A stretch of 57,110 nucleotides of DNA from the NCBI GenBank assembly GCA_902488455.1, contig CABTWG010000003.1, positions 1 to 57,110 on the forward strand. Reading direction: 5' to 3'. The position numbers were made by a program, and so were the translations under genes. How positions within the stretch are numbered: position 1 is the first letter of the stretch; each line of letters opens with the position of its first letter. The stretch comes from an uncultured Peptoniphilus sp. Lineage in GTDB: Bacteria > Bacillota > Clostridia > Tissierellales > Peptoniphilaceae. The notes under the pieces are model-generated. The model searched no databases. It was not told where the DNA came from and worked only from the letters and a program-made list of their open reading frames with translations. This document shows, in pieces, positions 7,993 to 16,628 of the stretch.

Positions 7993-10381
7993 TTCTCTCT
8001 CCTAGATATTTTTCTATTTCTTCAGGTGACATTATAATTGTTCTAGGTTTTGACCCTTCATGAGGACCTATAATTCCAGCTTCTTCCATCTGATCAACAA
8101 TTCTTGCTGCCCTTGAATATCCTACCTTAAGTTTTCTCTGTAAAAATGAAATAGAAGCCTGTTCGTCTGTTAAGATATACCTTACTGCATCTTCGAAAAG
8201 TGGATCTTTGTCCTTTATCTCTTCAGTCTTCTTCTCTATTTCATCAAGCAAGTTTTCTTTCTTTTCCGTCATTTGACTTTTGTTATTTCCTTTTACAAAG
8301 TCTATTACTCTTTCCACTTCTTCATCAGATATAAACGCTCCTTGGATTCTCTTTGGTTTTGAATAGTATCCTGGATAGAACATCATATCCCCCTTTCCAA
8401 GGAGTTTTTCTGCTCCACCTATGTCAAGGATTGTTCTTGAATCTACTGACGAAGAAACTGCAAATGCTATTCTCGAAGGTATATTTGCCTTAATCGTTCC
8501 TGTGATTACGTCAACAGATGGTCTTTGAGTTGCAATTATTAGATATATACCTGCAGCTCTAGCCATTTGAGCAAGTCTTGCTATATAATCTTCAACCTCT
8601 TGACCTGAAACCATCATTAAATCTGCAAGCTCGTCTACAATTACAACGATTCTAGGGAATTCTTTTTCTCCCTGGTTCTTCATCTTTTTGTTGTATCCCT
8701 TTATGTCTCTTACAGAGTTTTCTGCAAATGCTTTGTATCTCTTTTCCATTTCTTGTACTGCCCAATTAAGAGCGTACTGTGCTTTCTTTGGATTGGTTAC
8801 AACAGGTATTAAAAGGTGTGGAATACCATTGTAGATCGAAAGTTCAACCACTTTTGGGTCTATTAAAACAAGCTTTACGTCTTCTGGTGAGCTCTTGTAG
8901 ATTATAGAGGTGATGATAGTATTGATACATACTGATTTACCTGATCCTGTAGCTCCTGCTATCAAAAGGTGAGGCATCTTATCTATAGTGCTTATGATAT
9001 TCTTGCCCATTACGTCTTTTCCAAGAGCTAGTGGTAGGTGTGAATTTAGATTTTTAAACTCATCTGATTCTATTAGTTCTCTTACGGTTACAGCGGCTTT
9101 TGTCTTGTTTGGAACTTCTATACCTACAACTGATTTTCCTGGTATAGGTGCCTCTATTCTAATGTCAGAGCTTGCTAGGGATAGCGCTAAGTTATCAGAT
9201 AGAGAAACTATTTTGGAAAGTCTCACTCCAGGAGATGGTTCCAATTCATAAGAAGTTATAACTGGCCCTTTATTTATTGCGACGATTTTAGATTCAATCC
9301 CGAAGTTTTCCATAGTTTCTTCTATAATTTTCTTGTTTTTTAGAATCTCACTATTGTCGCCACGTTCATTTTCTATACTATCAAGAAGTTCTATTGGAGG
9401 AGCTGTATAAATATAATTTTCCTCCATGGATTTTTCAATGTCCTTGCTTAATTCTTCTTCTTCTTTTACATCTTCTTCAATATCTTTTATAGTTTTTTTA
9501 ATATCTTTTGTAGTTTGAATTTCTTTTGTGGCTTCTACTTCAGTTTTTTTATCGTCTTCTTCTATAAAGTCTTCTTTTATTTCTTCTCTATCTATTGTCT
9601 TAGTTTCTTCTAAATATTTGTCGTATTCATTTATAACTAATTCATCATCAGGTTCACTTTCATGTTCTATTACCTCGAGTGAAGGTTCTTTTGTATCTTT
9701 TGATTCTTTTTTTAGTTTCCTAATCTTTTTCTTAGATTTGTTATCTTTGTTATCATCTTTATTCTTTTCAAGTTTTTCTAATTCTCGTTCTTCTTTTCTC
9801 TTCTCAATATTTTCTTTAAAAGTATTTATATTCTCGTTAATTTTAAGAGACATGTTAGATAGTGATTCCTTTGCTTTTTGAGGATCGAACTGAATTAAAT
9901 AAAGAATAGTTCCTACAGCCAACACTCCAATTATTATTGATGTGCCTACAACTCCCAATGCTTTATATAGGAAAAATCCAAGTGAAGCTCCTATGACTCC
10001 TCCACCTTTACCTACCGTTGCATATTCTTTTGAGAAGTGAATTCTCTCGATAAGTGTATAGTCTCCACCCTTATCAGTATCGAGTAGAATAATTAAACAC
10101 ACAAACAAAATAAGAGAGCATACCAAATGTTTTACAAAATTCTTTCTAAGAGACTTGATGCTTAAGCTAGTTCCTAGAAACATGACTATAAGAGGTACCA
10201 CTAAGTTTGCTCTTCCTGCTAAATTCGTATTTAATTTATATAAAAAATTACCAACAAAACCCATTTTGTCAGAGAAAATGCTAATAAATGAGATTAGTCC
10301 TATAAGTATAAGCACTCCTCCAATTACTTCTGGTCTTATTGAATTTTGTTTTGTTTTAGTTTTTGTTCTTCTCTTTTTCAA
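7985..10381 (-). CDS. ftsK: DNA translocase FtsK/SpoIIIE
   Basis: A septal DNA pump that moves chromosome ends into daughter cells. The 798-residue protein has four predicted N-terminal membrane helices (about 17-165), a very acidic/lysine-rich linker (about 165-325), the motor with Walker A GATGSGKS (476-483) and Walker B VVIVDELADLMM, and a C-terminal winged-helix gamma domain (from DEQASISFLQRKLKVGYSRAAR) that reads orienting DNA motifs. Start is a TTG preceded by GAGGTG. It heads the ftsK-rimO-pgsA-cinA-recA-nuclease transcript from its own promoter. FtsK and SpoIIIE cannot be separated by sequence alone. Confidence 0.95.
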   Translation of the reverse strand: MKKRRTKTKTKQNSIRPEVIGGVLILIGLISFISIFSDKMGFVGNFLYKLNTNLAGRANLVVPLIVMFLGTSLSIKSLRKNFVKHLVCSLILFVCLIILLDTDKGGDYTLIERIHFSKEYATVGKGGGVIGASLGFFLYKALGVVGTSIIIGVLAVGTILYLIQFDPQKAKESLSNMSLKINENINTFKENIEKRKEERELEKLEKNKDDNKDNKSKKKIRKLKKESKDTKEPSLEVIEHESEPDDELVINEYDKYLEETKTIDREEIKEDFIEEDDKKTEVEATKEIQTTKDIKKTIKDIEEDVKEEEELSKDIEKSMEENYIYTAPPIELLDSIENERGDNSEILKNKKIIEETMENFGIESKIVAINKGPVITSYELEPSPGVRLSKIVSLSDNLALSLASSDIRIEAPIPGKSVVGIEVPNKTKAAVTVRELIESDEFKNLNSHLPLALGKDVMGKNIISTIDKMPHLLIAGATGSGKSVCINTIITSIIYKSSPEDVKLVLIDPKVVELSIYNGIPHLLIPVVTNPKKAQYALNWAVQEMEKRYKAFAENSVRDIKGYNKKMKNQGEKEFPRIVVIVDELADLMMVSGQEVEDYIARLAQMARAAGIYLIIATQRPSVDVITGTIKANIPSRIAFAVSSSVDSRTILDIGGAEKLLGKGDMMFYPGYYSKPKRIQGAFISDEEVERVIDFVKGNNKSQMTEKKENLLDEIEKKTEEIKDKDPLFEDAVRYILTDEQASISFLQRKLKVGYSRAARIVDQMEEAGIIGPHEGSKPRTIIMSPEEIEKYLGERNE

Positions 10382-10398
10382 AATTACACCTCAAGTAA

Positions 10399-10421
10399 AT
10401 TATAACATATTTGTGATATGT
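10399..10421 (-). promoter_or_regulatory. ftsK promoter (extended -10) with overlapping palindrome
   Basis: On the minus strand TGTTATAAT (TATAAT at 10404-10399) gives an extended -10. No good -35 is seen, which suggests dependence on the TG element or on an activator. The spacer is a perfect 6-5-6 inverted repeat, ACATAT-CACAA-ATATGT (10405-10421), that could be an operator. The TTG start of ftsK is about 18 bases downstream, so the leader is very short. Confidence 0.6.
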
Positions 10422-10500
10422 TTTTCTTATAAAAAGAATATAAGTTCTACTCTATTTATTAATATGTACATATCTATTTAACATGCACTCCATAAATTAT

Positions 10501-10542
10501 AAAAATAAAAAAAGCACATAAACAAATGAGTTTAATGTGCTT
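10501..10542 (-). terminator. Intrinsic terminator after dut
   Basis: On the minus strand AAGCACAT pairs with ATGTGCTT (plus-strand arms 10512-10519 and 10535-10542), extended by an inner AAAC/GTTT, and is followed by TTTTTTATTTTT. It ends the rpsO-pnp-dut unit before the ftsK promoter. Confidence 0.85.
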
Positions 10543-10573
10543 TAGAAATTTTGAAATATTAATTATTTAAATT

Positions 10574-11005
10574 TTAAACTCCAGTGGAACCAAATCCTCC
10601 AGAAGATCTATCTGTGCTTTCTAAACTATCTACAATTTCAAGTTCTGCTTTTTCATACTTTATAAATACGATTTGAGCAATCCTATCTCCATTTTTGATT
10701 ACAAAATCTTCTTTACCGTGGTTAATCAAAATTACTTTTAATTCCCCTCTATAATCAGAGTCAATGGTCCCAATGCCATTTGGAAGAGATATTCCATATT
10801 TAAGAGCAAGGCCTGATCTTGCTCTTACCTGTCCTTCATAGCCTTCAGGTATTTCTATAAAAATTCCCGTTGGTACTAGTTCTATCTCTCCTGATTTAAT
10901 TATTAAATCTTCATCAAGGTTTGCGCGAAGATCCATACCTGATGAACCATGTGTAGCATAAGACGGATTTTCGTTTTTGCTTTTATTTATAATTTTTAGT
11001 TTCAT
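10574..11005 (-). CDS. dut: Deoxyuridine 5'-triphosphate nucleotidohydrolase (dUTPase)
   Basis: It hydrolyses dUTP to dUMP and pyrophosphate, keeping uracil out of DNA and feeding thymidylate synthesis. The 143-residue protein shows the trimeric dUTPase motifs in order: SSGMDLRA, VRARSGLALK, GIGTIDSDYRGE, GDRIAQIVF and the C-terminal lid STDRSSGGFGSTG. Ribosome-binding site AGGAG follows directly after the U-tract of the hairpin behind pnp, with no space for a promoter, so expression depends on read-through or processing from pnp. Confidence 0.97.
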   Translation of the reverse strand: MKLKIINKSKNENPSYATHGSSGMDLRANLDEDLIIKSGEIELVPTGIFIEIPEGYEGQVRARSGLALKYGISLPNGIGTIDSDYRGELKVILINHGKEDFVIKNGDRIAQIVFIKYEKAELEIVDSLESTDRSSGGFGSTGV

Positions 11006-11014
11006 ATTTCTCCT

Positions 11015-11043
11015 AAAAAAAACATGAACTTAAGTCCATGTTA
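11015..11043 (-). terminator. Intercistronic terminator/attenuator between pnp and dut
   Basis: On the minus strand ACATGGAC-TTAA-GTTCATGT (one G-U pair) is followed by eight U residues and then immediately AGGAG, the dut ribosome-binding site. The 17 bases covering the U-tract end through the ATG are the same as before uppS. Confidence 0.8.
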
Positions 11044-11060
11044 TTATTTTTTATTACATT

Positions 11061-13157
11061 CTAGTTTTCATCTTTTTCTGGTTTTGGAAGTAATGCCTTT
11101 CTAGAAAGTGATATCTTTCCTTGATCATCTACTTCTATTACTTTTACTACTACACTGTCTCCAACTTTTAATTCATCTTCAACTTTTTCAGTTCTCTTGT
11201 GGTCAATTTCTGAAATGTGTAGAAGTCCTTCAGTTCCTTTTTTAAGTTCTACAAAAGCTCCAAACTTCATAAGTTTTTTTACTTTTCCATTGTAGATGTC
11301 TCCAACTTCAACTTCTTTAACTATTCCTTCGATAATATCTATGGCTTCCTTAGCTTTTTCATGATCATTTGAAATTACAGATACTTTACCATCATCATCA
11401 ATATCTATCTTAACGCCTGTTTGCTCGATTATTTTATTAATAACCTTTCCACCGCTTCCTATTACTTCACCGATCTTTTCTGGATCAATTAATATAATGT
11501 ATATAATTGGAGCAAATGGTGATAGATTTTCTCTTGGTTTATCTATTGTAGCTTTAATATTATCAAGAATGTGTAATCTTGCAATTCTTGCTTTTTCAAG
11601 AGCCTCTTCAAGGATCTCTCTCTTAATTCCTTCAACTTTTATGTCCATTTGAATTGCAGTTATACCTTCTCTAGTTCCTGCAACTTTGAAGTCCATATCT
11701 CCAAAATGGTCTTCCAATCCTTGAATATCTGTTAGAATTTTTATTTTTCCATGTTCTTCTATAAGTCCCATAGCAATACCTGCTACTGGTGCCTTAATAG
11801 GAACACCTGCATCCATTAGTGAAAGTGTAGATCCACACACAGAAGCTTGTGAAGATGATCCGTTTGAGCTTAGTACTTCTGATACAACTCTTATTGCATA
11901 AGGAAATTCTTCTTCACTAGGTAGTACTGGTATAAGTGCTCTTTCTGCTAATGCTCCATGTCCGATTTCACGTCTTCCAGGTCCTCTCATAGGTCTTGTA
12001 TCTCCAACGCTATATGGTGGGAAGTTGTAGTGATGTATATATCTCTTTGGAGTGTCATCTCCCAATCCGTCTATTACTTGAACTTCTGATAATCCTGCAA
12101 GAGTCGTTATAGAAAGGACTTGTGTTTGACCTCTTGTGAATAGTCCTGAACCATGAGTTCTTCTAAAAAGTCCAACTTCAGAAGATAAATGTCTAATTTC
12201 ATCTAGTGCTCTACCATCTGGTCTTCTTTCTTCTTCTATTATTGCTCTTCTTATTTCTTCAACTTCTATAGATTCTATTGCAGCGTCTATGTCTTTTCCA
12301 AATTCTTCTAGCTCTTCTGTAAAATGTTCATAGATTTTATCTTTTGCTGCTTCGAATTTTTCTTCTCTTACTACCTTGTCTTCTTGATTTATAGCATCTA
12401 TTAGAAGGTCTTTTCCAAATGTAATTACTTTTTCTTTTATTTCTTCATTTGGTTTGAAGACTTCATATTCTGCTTTTTCTTTTCCAACTTCTCTTTGTAT
12501 TTCTTCTATGAAATCACAAATGTTTTTAATTTCTTCATGACCTTTTAAGATTGCTCCAAGCATCTCTTCTTCCGTAACTATTTGTGCTCCTGCTTCTACC
12601 ATCATAATAGCAGATTTTGTACCAGCTAATGTAAGTGAAATCTTGGATTTAGCTGTTTGTTCTTCGTTAGGGTTGATAATATATTCTCCATCTACCATTC
12701 CAACAAAAACAGATCCTGTAGGTCCATCAAAAGGTATGTCTGAAATTGATAAAGCTATAGATGATCCAACCATAGCTACAATATCAGGTTGATTATCTTG
12801 ATCTACCGATAGTGCTGTAGCTACAACTTGCACATCATTTCTATATCCTTCGGGGAAAAGTGGTCTTAGTGGTCTATCTATAAGTCTTGCAGTTAAAATT
12901 GCCTTTTCACTTGGTCTTCCTTCTCTCTTTATAAAACCTCCAGGAATTTTGCCAACTGCATACATCTTTTCTTCGTAATCAACGCTTAGAGGAAAGAAAT
13001 CTATTCCCTCTCTAGGTTTAGTAGATGCTGTCGCTGTTACAAGTACAACCGTATCTCCATATTCAACTAATGCTGCTCCATTGGCTTGTTCTGCAACTTT
13101 CCCAATGGTTACTTTCATTTCACGTCCAGCAATCTCTCTTTTAAATACTTTCTCCAT
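11061..13157 (-). CDS. pnp: Polyribonucleotide nucleotidyltransferase (PNPase)
   Basis: A phosphorolytic 3'-5' exoribonuclease and main mRNA turnover enzyme. The 698-residue protein contains two RNase PH-like domains (about 1-210 and 310-540, with the SDGxxD-type active region near GTREGITAIQMDIK), a KH domain (about 550-610, IGSGGKVINKI) and a C-terminal S1 domain (about 618-690, GDIYNGKVKKLMKFGAFVEL). It follows rpsO as in most bacteria. A strong hairpin lies between the two. The ribosome-binding site GGAGG precedes the ATG. Confidence 0.97.
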   Translation of the reverse strand: MEKVFKREIAGREMKVTIGKVAEQANGAALVEYGDTVVLVTATASTKPREGIDFFPLSVDYEEKMYAVGKIPGGFIKREGRPSEKAILTARLIDRPLRPLFPEGYRNDVQVVATALSVDQDNQPDIVAMVGSSIALSISDIPFDGPTGSVFVGMVDGEYIINPNEEQTAKSKISLTLAGTKSAIMMVEAGAQIVTEEEMLGAILKGHEEIKNICDFIEEIQREVGKEKAEYEVFKPNEEIKEKVITFGKDLLIDAINQEDKVVREEKFEAAKDKIYEHFTEELEEFGKDIDAAIESIEVEEIRRAIIEEERRPDGRALDEIRHLSSEVGLFRRTHGSGLFTRGQTQVLSITTLAGLSEVQVIDGLGDDTPKRYIHHYNFPPYSVGDTRPMRGPGRREIGHGALAERALIPVLPSEEEFPYAIRVVSEVLSSNGSSSQASVCGSTLSLMDAGVPIKAPVAGIAMGLIEEHGKIKILTDIQGLEDHFGDMDFKVAGTREGITAIQMDIKVEGIKREILEEALEKARIARLHILDNIKATIDKPRENLSPFAPIIYIILIDPEKIGEVIGSGGKVINKIIEQTGVKIDIDDDGKVSVISNDHEKAKEAIDIIEGIVKEVEVGDIYNGKVKKLMKFGAFVELKKGTEGLLHISEIDHKRTEKVEDELKVGDSVVVKVIEVDDQGKISLSRKALLPKPEKDEN

Positions 13158-13170
13158 CGTACCTCCTATT

Positions 13171-13199
13171 AAAAAAATAAAGCGGGATATACCCCGCTT
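13171..13199 (-). terminator. Intercistronic terminator/attenuator between rpsO and pnp
   Basis: On the minus strand AAGCGGG and CCCGCTT form a GC-rich stem, followed by TATTTTTTT and then AATAGGAGG, the pnp ribosome-binding site. The hairpin abuts the rpsO stop codon. There is no room for a new promoter, so pnp needs read-through. Confidence 0.85.
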
Positions 13200-13200
13200 A

Positions 13201-13467
13201 TTAACCTCTTATTCCTAATTTTTCTATTAGTTCACGATATTTTTCAATATCTTTTTTCTTAAGGTATCTTAGAAGGTTTCTTCTTCTACCTACCATCTTA
13301 AGAAGTCCTCTTCTTGAATGATGGTCCTTCTTATGAACCTTTAAATGTTCGTTTAATTCATTAATTCTTGCTGTAAGAACAGCTATTTGTACTTCTGTTG
13401 ATCCTGTATCTTTATCGTGGATCTTAAATTCATCAATTATTTGTGTTTTCTTTTCTTTTGAAATCAT
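13201..13467 (-). CDS. rpsO: 30S ribosomal protein S15
   Basis: S15 binds the 16S rRNA three-way junction and nucleates the 30S platform. The 88-residue protein has the S15 hallmark: DTGSTEVQIAVLTARINELNEHLK, then HKKDHHSRRGLLKMVGRRRNLLRYL. The start chosen is the ATG at 13467, preceded by GGAGG. An in-frame TTG four codons earlier overlaps that site and is rejected. It has its own promoter and a leader of about 75 bases. Confidence 0.97.
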   Translation of the reverse strand: MISKEKKTQIIDEFKIHDKDTGSTEVQIAVLTARINELNEHLKVHKKDHHSRRGLLKMVGRRRNLLRYLKKKDIEKYRELIEKLGIRG

Positions 13468-13479
13468 TTTTACCTCCAA

Positions 13480-13545
13480 ATTTTTAATGAGCCAATATCA
13501 AAGAAATGTGCCGAGGTCGCTTCACTCCTTGAAATGGTACTCGTT
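13480..13545 (-). ncRNA. Possible S15 autoregulatory leader of rpsO
   Basis: Between the promoter and the rpsO ribosome-binding site lies a leader that is more GC-rich than its surroundings and contains short complementary pieces (TTCA-AGGAG-TGAA; CGAG with CTCG). S15 is known to bind its own mRNA leader in several phyla. I could not fold this to a known S15 motif, so this is only a candidate. Confidence 0.35.
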
Positions 13546-13546
13546 T

Positions 13547-13575
13547 ATTATAACATATAAAAATATACTTGTCTA
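13547..13575 (-). promoter_or_regulatory. rpsO promoter
   Basis: On the minus strand TAGACA (13575-13570), a 17-base spacer and TATAAT (13552-13547) with a TG one base upstream of the -10 form a strong vegetative promoter. The -35 overlaps the ribF stop codon. Confidence 0.8.
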
Positions 13576-14493
13576 TTTACTTTTCCTAACTTCTTCCACA
13601 TCTTTGGCGATTCTATCGAATAATTCTTCTACAGAATCAAATACTACCATCGGTCTTAATTTTTTAATGAAATATAGATATACTTTTTTTCCATATATAT
13701 CTTCTTTAAAGTCCAGAATATTTGCTTCTATTTTTAAACTCTCACCTGAAAATGTAGGATTGTTTCCTATGGAAGTAGCTGCTTTATAAAGTGTTTCATC
13801 ACCTTCAACTTTTATTCTAGTATCATAGACTCCATCTCCTGGTAGTTGCATCTCTTCTTTTGTAATTATATTAGCAGTTGGATAACCCATTTTAGTTCCA
13901 AGTTTCTTGCCATGATCAACCACACCTTTTATAAAGTAAGTGTGTCCCAAAAATTTATTTGCTTCTTCTAATCTTCCATCAGAAATGGCTTCTCTTATTC
14001 TTGTTGAGCTTACTACTTCTCCATCAATTTTATAAGCATCAATTACATCTAGGCTCAAGTTTTCTGTTTTACAAAACTCTCTTAAAGTCTCTACATCTCC
14101 CATGGCTTTGAATCCAAATCTGTAGTCATATCCAACGACTACTCCCTTTGCATTTAAATTTTTTACAAGGAAATTTTTTACGAAAACTTCTGGTGACATC
14201 TTCATGAATTCTTCATTGAAATCTATCATATAGACTATATCTATCCCGATTTTCTTTAAATACATGAGTTTTGCTTCATTTGATGTTAGCTCTTTCTTCT
14301 TTTTATCAAAGAGTGTAGCTGTTGTGTGTTCATTAAATAAGAGCACACAAGACTTTGCATCTAATCTCTTTGCAGTTTCTATCGCTTTTTTCATAAGAAG
14401 TCTATGACCTAAATGGACTCCGTCAAAATTACCTAGGGCGATTACTATCTCATCTTTTCCTAAATAATCCAAATCTATGTTGATTATCTTCAT
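13573..14493 (-). CDS. ribF: Bifunctional riboflavin kinase / FAD synthetase
   Basis: It converts riboflavin to FMN and then FAD. The 306-residue protein has the N-terminal nucleotidyltransferase domain with GNFDGVHLGH (21-30) and SSTRIREAI, and the C-terminal riboflavin-kinase domain with the KMGYPTANI motif and the GVYDTRI strand. Its start overlaps truB by 4 bases (ATGA), the usual truB-ribF arrangement. Confidence 0.96.
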   Translation of the reverse strand: MKIINIDLDYLGKDEIVIALGNFDGVHLGHRLLMKKAIETAKRLDAKSCVLLFNEHTTATLFDKKKKELTSNEAKLMYLKKIGIDIVYMIDFNEEFMKMSPEVFVKNFLVKNLNAKGVVVGYDYRFGFKAMGDVETLREFCKTENLSLDVIDAYKIDGEVVSSTRIREAISDGRLEEANKFLGHTYFIKGVVDHGKKLGTKMGYPTANIITKEEMQLPGDGVYDTRIKVEGDETLYKAATSIGNNPTFSGESLKIEANILDFKEDIYGKKVYLYFIKKLRPMVVFDSVEELFDRIAKDVEEVRKSK

Positions 14494-15341
14494 CTAAGCA
14501 CCTTTATTTTTAACCTTCCATCTACAAACTCTCCAATACCTATAAATTCATCCAGGCAATAAATTGAATACTTTCCATCATTTATCCTATTGTCGTAAAA
14601 TTTAACACCATTTATAAGTCTTTCAAAAAAACTTTTTGGTACATTGTACTTAGGTATATTTCTTAAAGCAAAGTCTGTAGGATAGAGTTTTTCCTCTATT
14701 TCTTCTTTTGTCATACTTTCCAGATCATCTATTTTAATTGCATTTTCTACAGAGAAAGGACCAACCTTTGTCCTTATAAGAGAAGTCATTGTTGCAAAAG
14801 TTCCAAGTTCTTTTCCAATATCTGAAATAAGAGTTCTTACGTATGTTCCAGAACTACATTTTATCTTTAAAGTAAATGGATTGGAGTCCAGAAGTTTTAA
14901 GCTCTCTACGTGGATTTCTCTTTTTGGTCTATCTACAACCTTTCCTTCTCTGGCTATCTTGTAAAGTTTTCTTCCATCCACTCGGACTGCAGAATACATT
15001 GGTGGGATCTGCTCTATCCTTCCTGTGAACTTAGGAAGTATATCTAAAACTTCTTTCTCTGTAGGAATTTTATCAGATCTTTCTATAATATTTCCCGTTA
15101 TGTCTTCTGTGTCCGTTTCTATGCCAAACTCTATAGTTGCAATATATTCTTTTTCTGAATTTTGAATAAATGATGATACCCTTGTAGCTTTTCCAATGGT
15201 CATAGGCAAAACTCCCGTCGCCATTGGATCTAGTGTTCCTGTGTGACCGATCTTTTTAATTTCTAAAAGATCTCTTAAAATATAGATACAATCGTGAGAT
15301 GTTATTCCTTGTCTCTTGTTAACTACTAGGATTCCTTGCAT
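14490..15341 (-). CDS. truB: tRNA pseudouridine(55) synthase TruB
   Basis: It makes pseudouridine 55 in the T-loop of tRNAs. The 283-residue protein has the catalytic motif GHTGTLDPMATGVLP with Asp38, the KxxR/Y-type segment MYSAVRVDGRKLYKIAREG, and CSSGTYVRTLISDIG. The C-terminal extension is short. It overlaps nrnA by 16 bases upstream. Confidence 0.96.
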   Translation of the reverse strand: MQGILVVNKRQGITSHDCIYILRDLLEIKKIGHTGTLDPMATGVLPMTIGKATRVSSFIQNSEKEYIATIEFGIETDTEDITGNIIERSDKIPTEKEVLDILPKFTGRIEQIPPMYSAVRVDGRKLYKIAREGKVVDRPKREIHVESLKLLDSNPFTLKIKCSSGTYVRTLISDIGKELGTFATMTSLIRTKVGPFSVENAIKIDDLESMTKEEIEEKLYPTDFALRNIPKYNVPKSFFERLINGVKFYDNRINDGKYSIYCLDEFIGIGEFVDGRLKIKVLR

Positions 15342-16288
15342 TTAATCTCCTTTATTGCTTCATTTAGAATCTCTTCTTTCGCTATTCTAAGTTCTCCGTG
15401 GCATGTTGCTCCTGCAGCCATGACATGACCTCCACCACCAAATTTAGACGCGATTTTGCTTACATCCGCATAGGATTTTGCTCTAAATGAAACTCTTATT
15501 TCATCTTCTTTTTCTTTTAAAAATATTGCGATTTCCACACCTTCAATATCTCGAATGTATTCAACTATCCCTTCACTATCAGATTTTTTATAATCTTTGT
15601 TAAGAGATATTTCTTTAGGTAGAGCTATAAAAGCTATTTTACCTTCTGAATAAAATTCAAGCCTACTTAGCGCCTCATTTAATAGCATAATTTTAGATTT
15701 TGGATTTGATTGATATACGTTTACTGTTATATCTAAATTTTTAGCTCCCAAATCTAAAAGTTCAGCTGCAATTCTGTGAGTATCGCCGCTTGTGTTTTCA
15801 TATTTAAAGCTTCCAGTGTCTGTACTTATTCCAGTTAATATGGATGTAGCTATTTCTTCATCAATAATTTCTTTTTTCAAAAGTTTAAATAAGACTTCAC
15901 AGGTGCTACTCGCATTTTTTTCTATGACATTAAAATCTGCATATCCATCATTTGTGTGATGATGGTCTATGCAGATGGTCTTTTTGCTATTATTATATAG
16001 ATCTTTGGCGTCCTTTCCAATTCTATTTAAATCTGCGCTGTCAAGAGTTATAAATAAATCAACATTTTTTAACTCGCTAGATTTAATAGTTTCTATTCCA
16101 TTAAATAAAAATTTAAAGTCATCTATCATTACATCGTCGAAAATAGTATAAACTTCTTTATTTAACTTCTTTAAATACTTAGAAAGAGCGCTTAGAGATC
16201 CAAGATTATCTCCATCTGGATTTAGATGTGAAGCAAGGGCAATATTACTTGCCCCTTCAATCATCTCATGAAATTTTATCATTTCCAT
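15326..16288 (-). CDS. nrnA: DHH-family bifunctional oligoribonuclease / PAP phosphatase NrnA
   Basis: It degrades nanoRNAs and 3'-phosphoadenosine 5'-phosphate. The protein of about 320 residues has DHH motifs: HLNPDGDNLGS, DSADLNR, the DHHHTNDG motif itself, GISTDTGSFKYENTS, and the C-terminal DHHA1 GGGHVMAAGA. The start chosen is the ATG at 16288, because GAGG lies six bases upstream. Another ATG five codons further up has no such site. It overlaps rbfA, as usual in the rbfA-nrnA-truB-ribF order. Confidence 0.92.
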   Translation of the reverse strand: MEMIKFHEMIEGASNIALASHLNPDGDNLGSLSALSKYLKKLNKEVYTIFDDVMIDDFKFLFNGIETIKSSELKNVDLFITLDSADLNRIGKDAKDLYNNSKKTICIDHHHTNDGYADFNVIEKNASSTCEVLFKLLKKEIIDEEIATSILTGISTDTGSFKYENTSGDTHRIAAELLDLGAKNLDITVNVYQSNPKSKIMLLNEALSRLEFYSEGKIAFIALPKEISLNKDYKKSDSEGIVEYIRDIEGVEIAIFLKEKEDEIRVSFRAKSYADVSKIASKFGGGGHVMAAGATCHGELRIAKEEILNEAIKEIKCKES

Positions 16289-16628
16289 GTTTGACCTCTT
16301 CAATCAGTTCTTCCATTTTTTGATTTATATCTAGGGTTTCGTCAAGTATAAAAATGAGCTCTGGCATTTGACGAAGTTTCACCTCTGTCGAGATTTCTTT
16401 CTTTATAAATCCTTTAGCTGAGTTAAGTCCCTCAAGCGCCTCTTCTTGCTCTTCTTTGGTACCCATTATTTCAACAAATATTTTCGCAAATGACAAATCA
16501 TTTGTCACTATTACATTGGTGACGCTTATTATCTCTGGTATTCTAGGATCTTTAATCTTTGATCTTATGATATCAGAGATAACTCTTCTTAGTTCCTCGC
16601 CAATTCTTTGCACTCTTTTTTCTCTCAT
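16266..16628 (-). CDS. rbfA: 30S ribosome-binding factor RbfA
   Basis: A KH-type cold-shock factor for 16S rRNA 5'-end maturation. The 120-residue protein begins MREKRVQRIGEELRRVIS, has the DPRIPEIISVTNVIVTNDLSFAKIFVEI core and ends LRQMPELIFILDETLD, typical of RbfA. It overlaps infB by 4 bases. Confidence 0.95.
   Translation of the reverse strand: MREKRVQRIGEELRRVISDIIRSKIKDPRIPEIISVTNVIVTNDLSFAKIFVEIMGTKEEQEEALEGLNSAKGFIKKEISTEVKLRQMPELIFILDETLDINQKMEELIEEVKHGNDKIS

Noticed and set aside
7442..8005. Long open frame on the plus strand opposite rimO
   Set aside because: It is antisense to a clear RimO with all cluster cysteines, has Ser/Phe-rich shadow composition and no ribosome-binding site.
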